From Ichthyophis bannanicus (taxonomy: Eukaryota; Chordata; Amphibia; Gymnophiona; Ichthyophiidae): DNA of 64,000 bases. Where the stretch lies: the NCBI GenBank assembly GCA_033557465.1, contig CM066033.1:16183080-16247079 (forward strand). The letters are read 5' to 3'. A program made the position numbers and the translations under genes. Each line of letters begins with the position of its first letter. Position 1 is the first letter of the stretch. The notes under the pieces are model-generated. The model had not been told where the DNA came from. It ran no database searches and saw only the letters and a program-made list of their open reading frames with translations. Shown in pieces: positions 53,873-63,185 of this stretch.

Positions 53873-54349
53873 TCTACACTCCAGGAACTACAATTAGCAG
53901 GTAAGTCTAATTTCATCATTGGTCTGTCTGGTAATCAGTATGTTTCAAACCTAGCAATTCTCTAGTACTAATAATCTGGGGCTTAAGACATCTCCAATCT
54001 TGTCTCATCGAATCATAATGCGTTAGATTTCCCCTTACTCATACCAGACAAAATCGAATTTCTGATCTATGGTAGTTGAATGAAATGTATCAAAACTTGC
54101 TCCTGATGGCAGAAATTGTCATTGTGTTTATACTTGAGGAATAGAGTTGCCCACCTCAGTATTAAAATGATCCTGGTACTGCTAGAATGGATTTCTGATT
54201 ATGATCAGGACAACAGCACCCTTCTTTTCTTCGCTTTGCACTGGTGGCAGTGTGTATGAAAATGGCACAACTCTGAACTCACTTGCATCGATAGGACAGG
54301 CTCTGGGGTAACTCTACTAAACATATTGAACTATCTTTTCTCACCACAG

Positions 54350-54478
54350 GCTTTCCCACTGTCAAACCTGACCTTTTAATCCAATTTGAGCAAGAAGGAT
54401 TCACGACCAAGCCCCAGGGATCTGAGGAAAGAGGAAAGCTGCCCAACACTGGCAGAAATGAGGAGCTATATGAAGCAG
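54350..54478 (+). CDS. KRAB zinc-finger gene, exon 5
   Basis: The acceptor ctatcttttctcaccacag ends at 54349. The 129-bp exon, in phase with exon 4, reads SFPTVKPDLLIQFEQEGF..., then GSEERGKLPNTGRNEEL, and ends GCA-G|gtagtg at 54479. The KPDLLIQFEQEGFTT block fits the acidic linker exons between the KRAB region and zinc fingers in the same amphibian gene group, as I recall them. It is 42.4 kb from exon 4, yet phase and sequence character agree. The zinc-finger exon should lie further right, outside the window. Confidence 0.72.
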
Positions 54479-55139
54479 GTAGTGAAGTTGGATTAAAGCT
54501 AGTGATGAATTGATGCAAACATTTATTACAGGAAAGACGCTTCGTCTGGGCCAGGCAAACTGAGTGAGGTGTTATAGTCACTGTCCCTGGCTTCTAAGCT
54601 TTGTTGTGTGAATAATGTGCTTGTTATGTTTCCTTACTATCTATTGTCTAAGTTAATTTTCAGATCTTTCTTTTTATGTCTTTCATTCCTTCTCTCTCAT
54701 CATTTTGCCATGTCTCTCTGTCCCATTCCTTCATTTTCTTTCAATACCTACTGTCTCTCATCCTTTATCGGTTTTTATATTCTTCCTTGTATCTGTTACT
54801 ATTTCTGACCTCTCGGTGCTGTTTCAAGATGCTGAAGCTTCCTCCCACCCAACAGTTTGTGAGTTTTGTTTTCTGTGAATCAGACAGTGCTGGTAGCTGG
54901 AGAGAGGCAACAGGGTGGTCGTACTGGAAGAGGCTGGAGGAAAGATGGAGAGACGCCCCCTATTGGGATCCGCAGGAAGAACGAGGAAGGGTGACATTAG
55001 CAGGATGGATGGAGGCCAGGAGGAACAGCAGACTGACCCTCCTCCCGCCTCCACTGGAAGTAAGAAAAGGGAGGGAGGCAGCTAGACTTTCAATGGAAGC
55101 AGCAGGAGGGAGGAAGGCCCCCATTTATAGCAGCAGCAG
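54479..55139 (+). other. Intron after exon 5, first part
   Basis: It starts gtagtg. 54600-54800 is pyrimidine-rich and 54840-55080 has open frames without a known domain (for example 54676-55248, plus). No further exon with KRAB or C2H2 zinc-finger character was found up to 64000. Confidence 0.4.
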
Positions 55140-55581
55140 CAGGGCTGGACCATCCATGAGGTGGCTGCCTAGGATGGCAGACCTCTGGGGGCGGCAGGTC
55201 ATGTGTTTTGGCACACATGGCATTGCGCTCCCTCCCCTCCTGTGCTGAGCTGTATCGCAGCCCCTCTGCCGCTGATTGAGACGGCTGGAGTGTCTCGGCA
55301 GTAGTGGTAGGCTGTGTGCTTCTGTGCACATGGCCTGATGCTTCTGACTTCCACAAAGTTGTTCTGGAAGGGAGTCAGAGGCAACAGGCCATGTGTGCCA
55401 AAACACATAGCCTGCTGCTGCTGCCACCGAGCAATCTCCTGGTTGCCAGAATCAGCAGCAGCGGAGATGGGGGGGAGGGCAGTGGCACGGCTGAGCACGG
55501 GGGAGGGGGCAGCACGGCCAGGTGTAATGTGGCACGGCCGGGGCTTCTGCCTAGGACAGCAGAAACCTCAGGCCGACCCTG
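55140..55581. mobile_element. Small non-autonomous hAT-like element
   Basis: The left end is cagggctggaccatccatga with gtggctgcctaggatggca. The reversed right end is cagggtcggcctgaggtttc with tgctgtcctaggcag, so the terminal pairs match loosely. Flanks agcagcag (55132-55139) and agctgcaa (55582-55589) match at 6 of 8 positions and could be a decayed duplication. The interior contains a smaller inverted pair around tgtgttttggcacacatgg. No transposase. Confidence 0.45.
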
Positions 55582-55599
55582 AGCTGCAATTTTAAGGGA

Positions 55600-56040
55600 A
55601 GTGGGACTCTTGGGCATATTCTGAAGCAGTTTTCATTGGGTTAAGTCCCTCTGCCAACAGATGTTGGAGACATGAAAGTGCCAGAAGCTTCAAGGAACAG
55701 GCTCTGGCATATAGAGAGGCTCCCCTAGGTATCATCCTCAGTATTTCTCTGTCTCCAGCAGATGATGAATGTCTGTTTCTTTACTCCTGGCAGCCTGCCA
55801 TTCTAAGGGGCTAAGGATCTCTGCCAGTGGAACTTGGAGCTTAATAGGGTGGAGGTCTTCGGGGCGCACATGAGGTGTGGCCCTGAAGTTTCCCACTGAC
55901 TGCTCAGTTTAGGACATTCCGCGAGCTCCGGGTCAGGAGAACCGGTTCAGCTTATCCTGAGAGGGGGAAGAAGACTTGGTCTCAACAGTTCAGCACAGGG
56001 CAATAAGGAGATCCTGTAACAGAGGGCAGCATCCCTTATT
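55600..56040 (+). mobile_element. Possible left end of an older DIRS element
   Basis: The segment aggctcccctaggtatcatc...ctctgtctccagcagatgat (about 55719-55770) resembles the inner left terminal repeat of copy 2. If right, it belongs to the older DIRS whose RT portion is at 59566-61030, with copy 3 inserted between. This is an inference from weak similarity. Confidence 0.3.
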
Positions 56041-56593
56041 TTTTATTTTCTAGTTATAAGTTTATATATCCCGTAACTGGAAAGAGCCTGTCACCGGACT
56101 CACAGCCTCACTTGCCTTTCCCTGCTTCCCTCTTCCGCGACTGACAGCTGAGCTGAACGAGAGTCGCAGTGATTGTTTTCCATCTCTCCTCCCCCTCTTT
56201 CTGTCTGCTGCTGCTGCCGGCTGTCAGTATCTCACAGCTGTGCTGCTTGCAGGAGTCTCTTTGCTTTATTCGAGGTGCAGGGAAGGATCCAGAGGTCCCG
56301 GAGGCAGAGGTGAGTGCTCCGATCGCTATTGTTATTGTCGGGGGATGTTTTGATGCCTGCTAACGCATGGAAAACATGTTTTGGCAGTCAGCAGTGCTAA
56401 GGAGCTTTGCGGGCCGTTTTTCCCACGGTTTTTAATCACAGTACTAGTTTTTTCTCTCACAGACAGCTTTATTGGGATAAACGATTAGCTTTTTGGTTAG
56501 TTTTGGTTAAATTTTGTTTAATTTTGCAGGAGGTTCATTAATTCTCACTGTTTTGAGCTCTTAAAGGGCTTGGGTTCCGTAGCGCTAATGACT

Positions 56594-58200
56594 ATGCGTC
56601 TTCATTGCCTCGTGTGTGGTTCCTGTCGGGGCTCACTCTCGGATGCGGGGGGAGGGGGGTGTCATGGCTGCGCATCTGAAGCTCTAACTATGGAGCAAGA
56701 AAGGCAGGATAAGTCTAAAGAAGGGACTCCTTTGGTGGCGCAGGGTCCTACAGCTTCTGCTGGAGTCTCTACTAGCGTCTCCATCCGCTCCTCTTATTAC
56801 AAACCTGGCTTTGCCCGGTACTTCCACTACTCCGATGGCGGCTGGAGCAGTTCTCGGGGGGGGGGTCCCTGGATTTTGTGCTGCTGCTTCATCAGGCCTA
56901 CTGTTTGCGGCAACAGGGGGCGGTTGCGGATGCTTCGCTACTTGGGGCCGCAGGAGGCCAAGCGGCCATAGAAAGGTTTGGAAGTGGTGCCGGTAGACCG
57001 GTTAAGAGGGCTCAGTCAGTGGAGGATCAGCCTCTTGGGTTGGACTTGCAAGAAAGAGAGGACTTCGATATGGAGCCGGAAGACGGAATGGAGGAACTAG
57101 AGGACGGTGAGATTCAAGAACCTGAAGATCAGGCGAGGATTATCCGGGCCTTTCAGAGAGAGGAGCTGACAGCGCTCATTACGGAGTTGCTTCAGGCTCT
57201 CAACCTTTCCTCTGTGGTACCAGCGGAGGATGAGGGGTTGGAGGATCCTCTCATTCAAGCTGTACGGAAGTCACAGGCTGTTTTTCCAGTTCACCGTTTG
57301 GTTAAGCAGATGATTCAGGATGAATGAGATTTGCCGGAGGTAGAATTGCGAGGTATGAGGTCTATGAATCATCTCTATCCCTTGGCTGATTAGGAACGTG
57401 AGGTGTTTTGTTCTCCGCGTATAGATGCAGCAGTTTCAGTGGTCACGAAGAAGGCTACCATTCCGGTTGAAGGCAGTGCGGCTTTGAAGGACACACAGGA
57501 TCGGAAGGTGGACACCTTATTGAAGCAAGCTTTTGAGGTTAATGCTCTGTCTCTACAAGCGTCTATTTGTAGGGCTTGGGTAGCGAGAGCGGCTTTGAAG
57601 GACGCACAGGATCGGAAGGTGGAAGCCTTATTGAAGCAAGCTTTTGAGGTTCATGTTCTGTCTCTACAAGCGTCTATTTGTAGGGCTTGGGTAGCGAGAG
57701 CATGTCTTCGCTGGTTGCAGCATTTGCAACAGCCAGCACAACAAACTAAGGAGCAGTTAGCGGATGTGACAAGGCTAGAGTTAGGTTCAGCTTATTTAGC
57801 CAGTGTCCACTATGGTCTTATTAGAGGTTTGGCGAATAGCATGGCTTCCTTGGTAGCAGCACGCCGCTATCTCTGGCTAAGAAATTGTGCAGCAGACAGT
57901 TCCTCCAAGTCGCGTCTTAGCAAACTTCCTTTTAAGGGGAAGTTCTTGTTTGGAGAGGATCTTGACAAGCTGATCAAAGATTTGGGGGAATCAAAAGGGG
58001 GTCGCTTGCCGGAAGATAAGCCGAAGCAGGGCCGGACTCCGTTACCTTCGCGGGGTCAACCTCAGGATTTCAGGCATTTTCGTATCTCCCATTTTGGGAG
58101 GCTTTCAAAGAGGAAGGTTTTCCTCTCGAGGTCAAAGTTTTAGAGGATTCCGGGGAGTGGGCAGAAGGTTTGCTAATCCCCTTCCTCGGGATTTAGGAAA
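56594..58200 (+). pseudogene. DIRS copy 3 ORF1, broken, with an in-frame internal duplication
   Basis: The head MRLHCLVCGSCRGSLSDAGG holds the CXXC pair. A G-run (about 56858-56866) shifts frame. Further on, TGA (57325-57327) replaces a Trp codon and TAG (57390-57392) a following codon. Between 57478 and about 57699 a 111-bp segment is repeated in tandem, so the 37-residue block (A)ALKD(T/A)QDRKV...SICRAWVAR occurs twice. The late block ARRYLWLRNCAADSS and FLFGEDLDKLIKDLGESKGG is present. The tail shifts frame near 58094. Confidence 0.8.
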
Positions 58201-58212
58201 CCCAGCTCCACT

Positions 58213-58446
58213 GACGGCTGGGTTTAAAAAAGGTTTGGACAAGTTCCTGGAGGAAAGGTCCATAAACCATTATTAAGAAGGGACCTAGGATATCAATGCT
58301 TGACCCAGTACAAGCATTGTGGAACCTGTGTCTTTTGGGGAAACTGCTAGGTACGTATGACCTAGATTGGCCACTGTTGGAAACAGGATACTGGGCTTGA
58401 TGGACCTTTGGTCTGACCCAGTATGGCATATCTTATGTTCTTATGT
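58213..58446 (+). mobile_element. CR1 3' end inside DIRS copy 3
   Basis: It reads GFKKGLDKFLEERSINHY and then a 3'UTR ending tgacccagtatggcatatct and tatgttcttatgt. This is the same 3' end as the CR1s at 16511 (minus) and 31917 (plus). Only the last ~230 bp are present, joined on the left to ORF1 and on the right directly to recombinase SELQTLSCQEP. Confidence 0.82.
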
Positions 58447-59022
58447 AACTCAGAGTTGCAGACCTTGTCCTGTCAGGAACCGTTTCTGACTTTCTCTAGG
58501 GAAAAAGCGGTGCTGTGTCCCGTTCCGTCCTGTTTGCCAAAGGTAGTTTTGCCATTTCATGTGAATCAATCTGTCTTCTTGCCGGTATTGTATATTTTGG
58601 ATGAGAACGCATATGACCATAGCTTGCGTTTGTTAGACATAAAGAGAGTTCTTCGGCGATACTTGAAGGTCTTGGAGTCCTTCTGCAAGTCTGAGCGTTT
58701 GTTTGTTCTCTTTGGAGGTCCGCATAAGGGTGAAGCGGCAGCCAAAGCTTCAATTTCCAGATGGGTCCGTGAAGCAATAGCATCAGCTTATATCTTGCAA
58801 AGTCGTCAGGTGACCATGGGGCTGCGGGCTCATTCTACTAAAGCGCAAGTGACTTCGTGGGCGGAACATAGCTTGGTTCCTCCGGTTGAGATTTGCAGAG
58901 CAGCCATATGGTCTTCCTTGAATACTTTTAGTAAACATTATCGCCTAGATGTTCAAGCGGCAGGAGATGCCTGTTTCAGGTCTGCGATTTTGCGGTCCGG
59001 GTGGACAGGTCCCTCCCAGTAA
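58447..59022 (+). pseudogene. DIRS copy 3 recombinase C-terminal half
   Basis: It begins at SELQTLSCQEPFLTFSRE, just after the catalytic Arg region, which is missing. It continues FHVNQSVFLP, LLDIKRVLRRYLK, then HSTKAQVTSWAEH (Lys at the R of HxxR) and FSKHYRLDVQA (Tyr present), ending GWTGPSQ. With the first catalytic Arg gone and HxxR changed to HxxK it cannot be active. Confidence 0.8.
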
Positions 59023-59565
59023 TTTACTGCTCTGTTACATCCCAGAGGTGAGGGACTGGACTGGAAGGACAATAAGGAAAGAGAAATTAGACTTACCTGC
59101 TAATTGTTATTCCTTGAGGAACTTCAGTCCAGTCCCGATTCCCGCCCGGGGTTTGTCAGCCTCCGTAGAGTCTTTGTGTTTGTGTGGGGTGACAGCAGCC
59201 AGGCAGTAGAAAATCAGCAAATTTTTTCTGTACTCAGACAATGTATACTGTGTATTCTTTCTTCTCTCTCCTTTCTGTCCTATTTCCTTCAAGCGGGAGA
59301 GGGAGAGTTATCCTCTTATTTAAGGGGGATTTAGTTCAGTTTAAGAGTTAAGTTGTTGTATTTAATATTTGTTGCTCCTTTGAGTCTGCTTTGTCATTAG
59401 ATCACTGGGAGCTGGTTGGAGGTGCCAGCAGGATATGTACAGTGGTGTCACAATTCTGACATGCCCAGTCTCCATGCTGCGAGAGGAGGTGCGCTACCCA
59501 GAGGTGAGGGACTGAACTGGAGTTCCTCAAGGAACATTTAGCAGATAAGTCTGATTTCTCTTTAC

Positions 59566-61030
59566 TGCTACATGAGGAAGAGCCTGCAGGATCCCTCAGT
59601 TTATGTCAAGATGCATCAGCTCCCTCCTCAGCTGTGAGGGCCTTATCTACTTTCTCTCCCTCGGAGGATGCCCCTCTTCCTCCTCTTTTACTCCTGCAGC
59701 AGCCCAGTGCAGGCAACATGGATCAAGATTTGGCCCAATTTATGTCCCTCTTCAGGCAAGCTTGAGGCCTTTGGGCATCCATATCAGCTTCCCTCAAAGT
59801 GAGCACTTCTTCCTCCAGGCCAGTGGCAGTGGCAGCACACAGGGCACAAAAGCGCACTCTGACTGAGTCCACCTCAGAAGAGTCCACGCCGCCTGTAAAA
59901 CAGATATCCAGAGCTTCACTGGATGGTGCAATGGAACAGGATCATCTCTCCATAGAGGATAGCCCTCTATCTTCACATCGGGAAGATGGGGAGTGGTCTC
60001 CTTCCGATGACCAAGCAAAAGATCGGGAGGCAGCTCAGGATGTCAATTTATTCCGTAAGTAGGAACTTCTAGCATTGATTACTCAGGCGGTGCATGCATT
60101 GTGCCTCTTGGAATCTCAAGGACAGGAAATGATGCAAACTGCTTCTCAAGCGCTTACCAGAGGATAGACCAAAGACAGCTAACCACTGTTCGGGTCGGAG
60201 TTCATCCCCTTTTTCCTCCACCCAGGTGAGTTTCAGAGATTCTTGGCGTTACCGACCAGGTTGGTATTCGAGGCCTCCATCCTCCAGGACTGCCCCTAGG
60301 TCGCAGCCTTTTTGTGCGGTGTATCGGACAAAGGACACCTTCTCTGCCCCCTCAAAGTTTGCCGGACCTAGCCACTCCTCCCACTGACGCTCCTCTGGCC
60401 CACTCCATGATGCCTCCAGTGGGGGGTCATCTGGCCCTATTTGCCCACAAGTGGGAAAAGATCACCACCGATCAATGGGTCCTCAGTATTGTCTACTGCG
60501 GCAATGTTCTAGAATGCGCCTATCCTATACACGATACCTTCATAGTTACCCCTTGTGGCTCGGGGACAAAGCAGGAAGCCATACAGTCTGCTGCCTGTTG
60601 GACCTTGGGCCATTGAGCAGTGCCTCTACCAGAGACCACTACCGGACACTACTCCATCTACTTTGCCGTTCCAAAGAAGGAATGCTCCTTTCAACCCATT
60701 CTGGACCTGGATCAACAACGCTTTCTGGATTTTACAATGCTAGGATGCCACTTTCAGTTCAGCGCGTTGCTGTTTGGTCTCACAACAGCTCCATGTACCT
60801 TTTTCAAGGTCATGGTTGTAGTAGCAGCACCTCTGCGGAAGCAGGGTATCCACATGCATCCATACCTGGATGACTAGCTCATCGGGGCAAAGTCTTATCT
60901 GGAGGCTCTAGCACCTGTCTCCCAAGTCGTGACTTTCCTGGCGCATCTAGACTAGGAAGTCAATCACGCCAAGAGCTGTCTCAGTCCTTCCCAGTCCCTG
61001 GAGTTCCTGGGGGCCCACTTTGACAGGTCG
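59566..61030 (+). pseudogene. Older DIRS fragment (ORF1 and RT start)
   Basis: It begins with ORF1-like acidic text (ESTSEESTPP, SLDGAMEQDHLS, EDGEWSPSDD, about 59850-60010), then Lys/Arg-rich pieces with stops. RT pieces follow from about 60620: YSIYFAVPKKECSFQPILDLD, CHFQFSALLFGLTTAPCTF, KQGIHMHPYLDD (YLDD, about 60845-60875), then a stop. SLEFLGAHFD lies at about 60999-61025. It is decayed in many places and ends where a hAT element begins. Confidence 0.72.
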
Positions 61031-61057
61031 TGATTTACTTTTTCCGGCCAAAAGTGC

Positions 61058-63185
61058 CAGTGATCTACCACCATGAAAATTAAGTTTCAAATTAGTTTCA
61101 AATTAAATTTTAACCCAATAAGGTTGGAGGATTCCTCCCCCCCCCTATTTTTAATGGACCTTCTGTCATTTACTTGGATGTGATCAGCTGTTAAGCAAAT
61201 TAAGCAAAAACAAAACAGAGAGACGAAGATCCAGTAAGAACTGCGAAGGGAAATGGAAAGTACATTTTTTCTTAAAGTTTTATTGAGTAATAACTTTCTT
61301 TATCTTTTATTGAGTAATTTGTGTTAAATTTAGGTCGAGTATTGATCCAGGCTGATCTTGCACAATCCTTAATATTTCGCTCTTACTCATTAGTGAGACG
61401 TCTGAGCCTGCATTTCATCCACCAGCTTTTTGAAGTTGAATGAATATTGTGTGAGGGCCAGTCTTAGGGAATCCTGGAGATGTTCATCTGTCATGTTGGA
61501 ACATTGTGTACTCTTTGTCATTTTCAGATGGGAAAACACAGATTCACACAAATAAGTTGAAACGAAACAGGAGTGTACAGCTTCACTGCATCTTCTCAAG
61601 TTGGGAAATTTGTCTCTAGGCACTAGCTTCCAAAACGATTCTTGCTTAGCATAGGTCTTGAGAAAAATGTCATTTTTAAAGGTTAATATTTCGTTTTCAA
61701 GAGATGGCTTGTTCAGTGAGTAATTTTTACTGATAGCAGCTGCAGTTTCTCTAATGTCCACATCTACTTTGAATGGGTATGACAAGTACCCCACAACTGT
61801 TCCAATTTGTTGGAAGCCACAGAATCTATTTTCGAATTCCTGGATAACAGAACAGATTTCTGTCACATACTTCTCTGAAAAACAAAATTTGGATATTGTC
61901 CCAGATGGTCTTGCGTATTAGGAAAATGATCAAAAGTTTTGTTTGCAAGGTCAGTCATCATTAGCTCAAATTTGCTCTTGTAGGATGAAACTGTACTCAT
62001 CATCTTGCCAATGCATTTGCTTTTACCTTGTAATTCAAGGTTCATATCACTTAGTTCGCCTGTAAAGTCAGCGAGAAAAGCCAGATCACATAACCACTCC
62101 TCATCTTCCAACTCTGCTTGGTCATCTCCCCTCTCCTTCAAAGAACTTCTTATTTCATTCAGCAAATCACAAAATCTTTGCAGCGATTTGTGCCTACTTA
62201 GCCACCTTACATCTGTGTGCAAAATGATTCCCACTGCCCCTTCATCAAGAGTAAGATTGAAAAGCCGTCTTTGAAGTGATCTTCCACGAACTGAATTTAC
62301 AATTTTGAAAGTGATGTCTATGACAGTCCTTATATTGAGTCTCTTGCTTGCCACAACTTGCTGGTGAATGATGCAGTGGTAAGAAAGGAAATCTGGGAAG
62401 TCGTCATGCTGTCTACAGAGGGCTATGAAACCGTTAACCTCACCTGTCATTGCTCTTGCTCCATCAGTAGTGATGATATCAAGTCTATGCAATTGAAGAT
62501 TACACTTTGTCACAAAAGAATGGAAAGAGCCGAATATTTCCTGACCGGTAGTTCTCCCTTTTAAAGAATCATTCCAAGTAGTTCTTCTTTAACACTGAAG
62601 TATTCAAAAACCATTCGGATAAAGACTGGTAACTGGGCTATGTCTCTTATGTCTGTAGATTCATCCAGTTGGAGTGAGAAAGCAACACAATTTGAAACAT
62701 CCTCAACAATTGTTCAGTTGTGTCTCCACACATGTTTTCTATTCGCCGCACGACAGCGTTTTTTGACAATTGTACATCTTGAATAGCAGCTATGATCTTT
62801 CTTTTTTTAAATCCTTCAAAAAGATTGTAAGCTGCTTCAAGAAAACAATCTTTTACAAATTCCCCTTCTGTGAAAGGTTTGCATTTCTTTGCAGTCAGGT
62901 TGCTGACCTTGAAGGATTCTATGCTTGCATTGACCGAATGTGACCTTGGCTGAGTAGCCAATTTCGATTTAAGTTCTTACGAATATCACTTTTGGGTAGA
63001 AAATCAGCATCAAACCTATTGCTATGCAGAGCCTTATAATGATGTTCCAGATTACCCTTTTTGGGCAAGGATAGTGGGGCGTTACAAATTAGACAACAAC
63101 ACTTGTCTTTCACCATGATGAAGAAGTAGTCCATTTCCAATTCATCATGAAAGTGGTAGGTTTTGCTCTTCTTTGGAACACTCAT
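61058..63185 (-). mobile_element. hAT element with decayed transposase, minus strand
   Basis: The probable left end starts cagtgatctaccaccatgaa at 61058. The region 61080-61380 is AT-rich 3'UTR. A transposase-like series of frames runs from 63185 down to 61390. A matching right end was not found up to 64000, so the upper limit is the first Met of the coding part. The family resembles Charlie/GTF2IRD2-type hAT proteins. Confidence 0.7.
61390..63185 (-). pseudogene. hAT (Charlie/GTF2IRD2-like) transposase, frameshifted
   Basis: It starts MSVPKKSKTYHFHDELEMD, with a zinc-binding head CCCLICNAPLSLPKKGNLEHH (two Cys and His, 63185-62919). The next frame (62961-62647) holds NASIESFKVSNLTAKKCKPF and VLLSHSNWMN. 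In other frames comes the SLQLDESTDIRD block (about 62670-62635), then TTDGARAMTGEVNGFIALC and LHTDVRWLSRHKSLQRFCDL (62513-61863). The C-terminal dimerisation block FVSTYLCESVFSHLKMTKST and LTQYSFNFKKLVDEM closes at 61390. Each step needs a frame change, so it is a pseudogene. Overall size (about 600 residues) is normal. Confidence 0.82.

Larger units (their letters stand above)
47945..53936 (+). mobile_element. DIRS-like retrotransposon, copy 2 (~6.0 kb), nearly complete
   Basis: The inverted terminal repeats 47968-48085 and 53755-53872 differ at one position by eye over 118 bp. The copy has a full ORF1, an RT-RNase H-methyltransferase ORF with a few lesions, an overlapping recombinase ORF in another frame, and an internal complementary region (about 53350-53450) matching both outer ends. 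It ends with cagtctagtc/gactagactg signatures and the extension taagtctaatttcatc. It is a different subfamily from copy 1: the terminal repeats share only the core tccagcagct and ccccgg-type pieces. It lies near the end of intron 4. Confidence 0.9.
56040..59565 (+). mobile_element. DIRS-like retrotransposon, copy 3, centre replaced by a CR1 3' end
   Basis: It has a leader, ORF1 pieces (56594-58200), then a CR1 3' end (58213-58446), then the recombinase C-terminus (58447-59022), an internal complementary region (about 59040-59140) and a right end with aagtctgatttctcttt (to about 59565). The whole RT-RNase H-methyltransferase region is missing. A left terminal repeat was not found. Confidence 0.8.

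Noticed and set aside
54676..55248. 190-codon frame after exon 5
   Set aside because: No similarity to KRAB linkers or zinc fingers. It crosses the start of the small hAT-like element.
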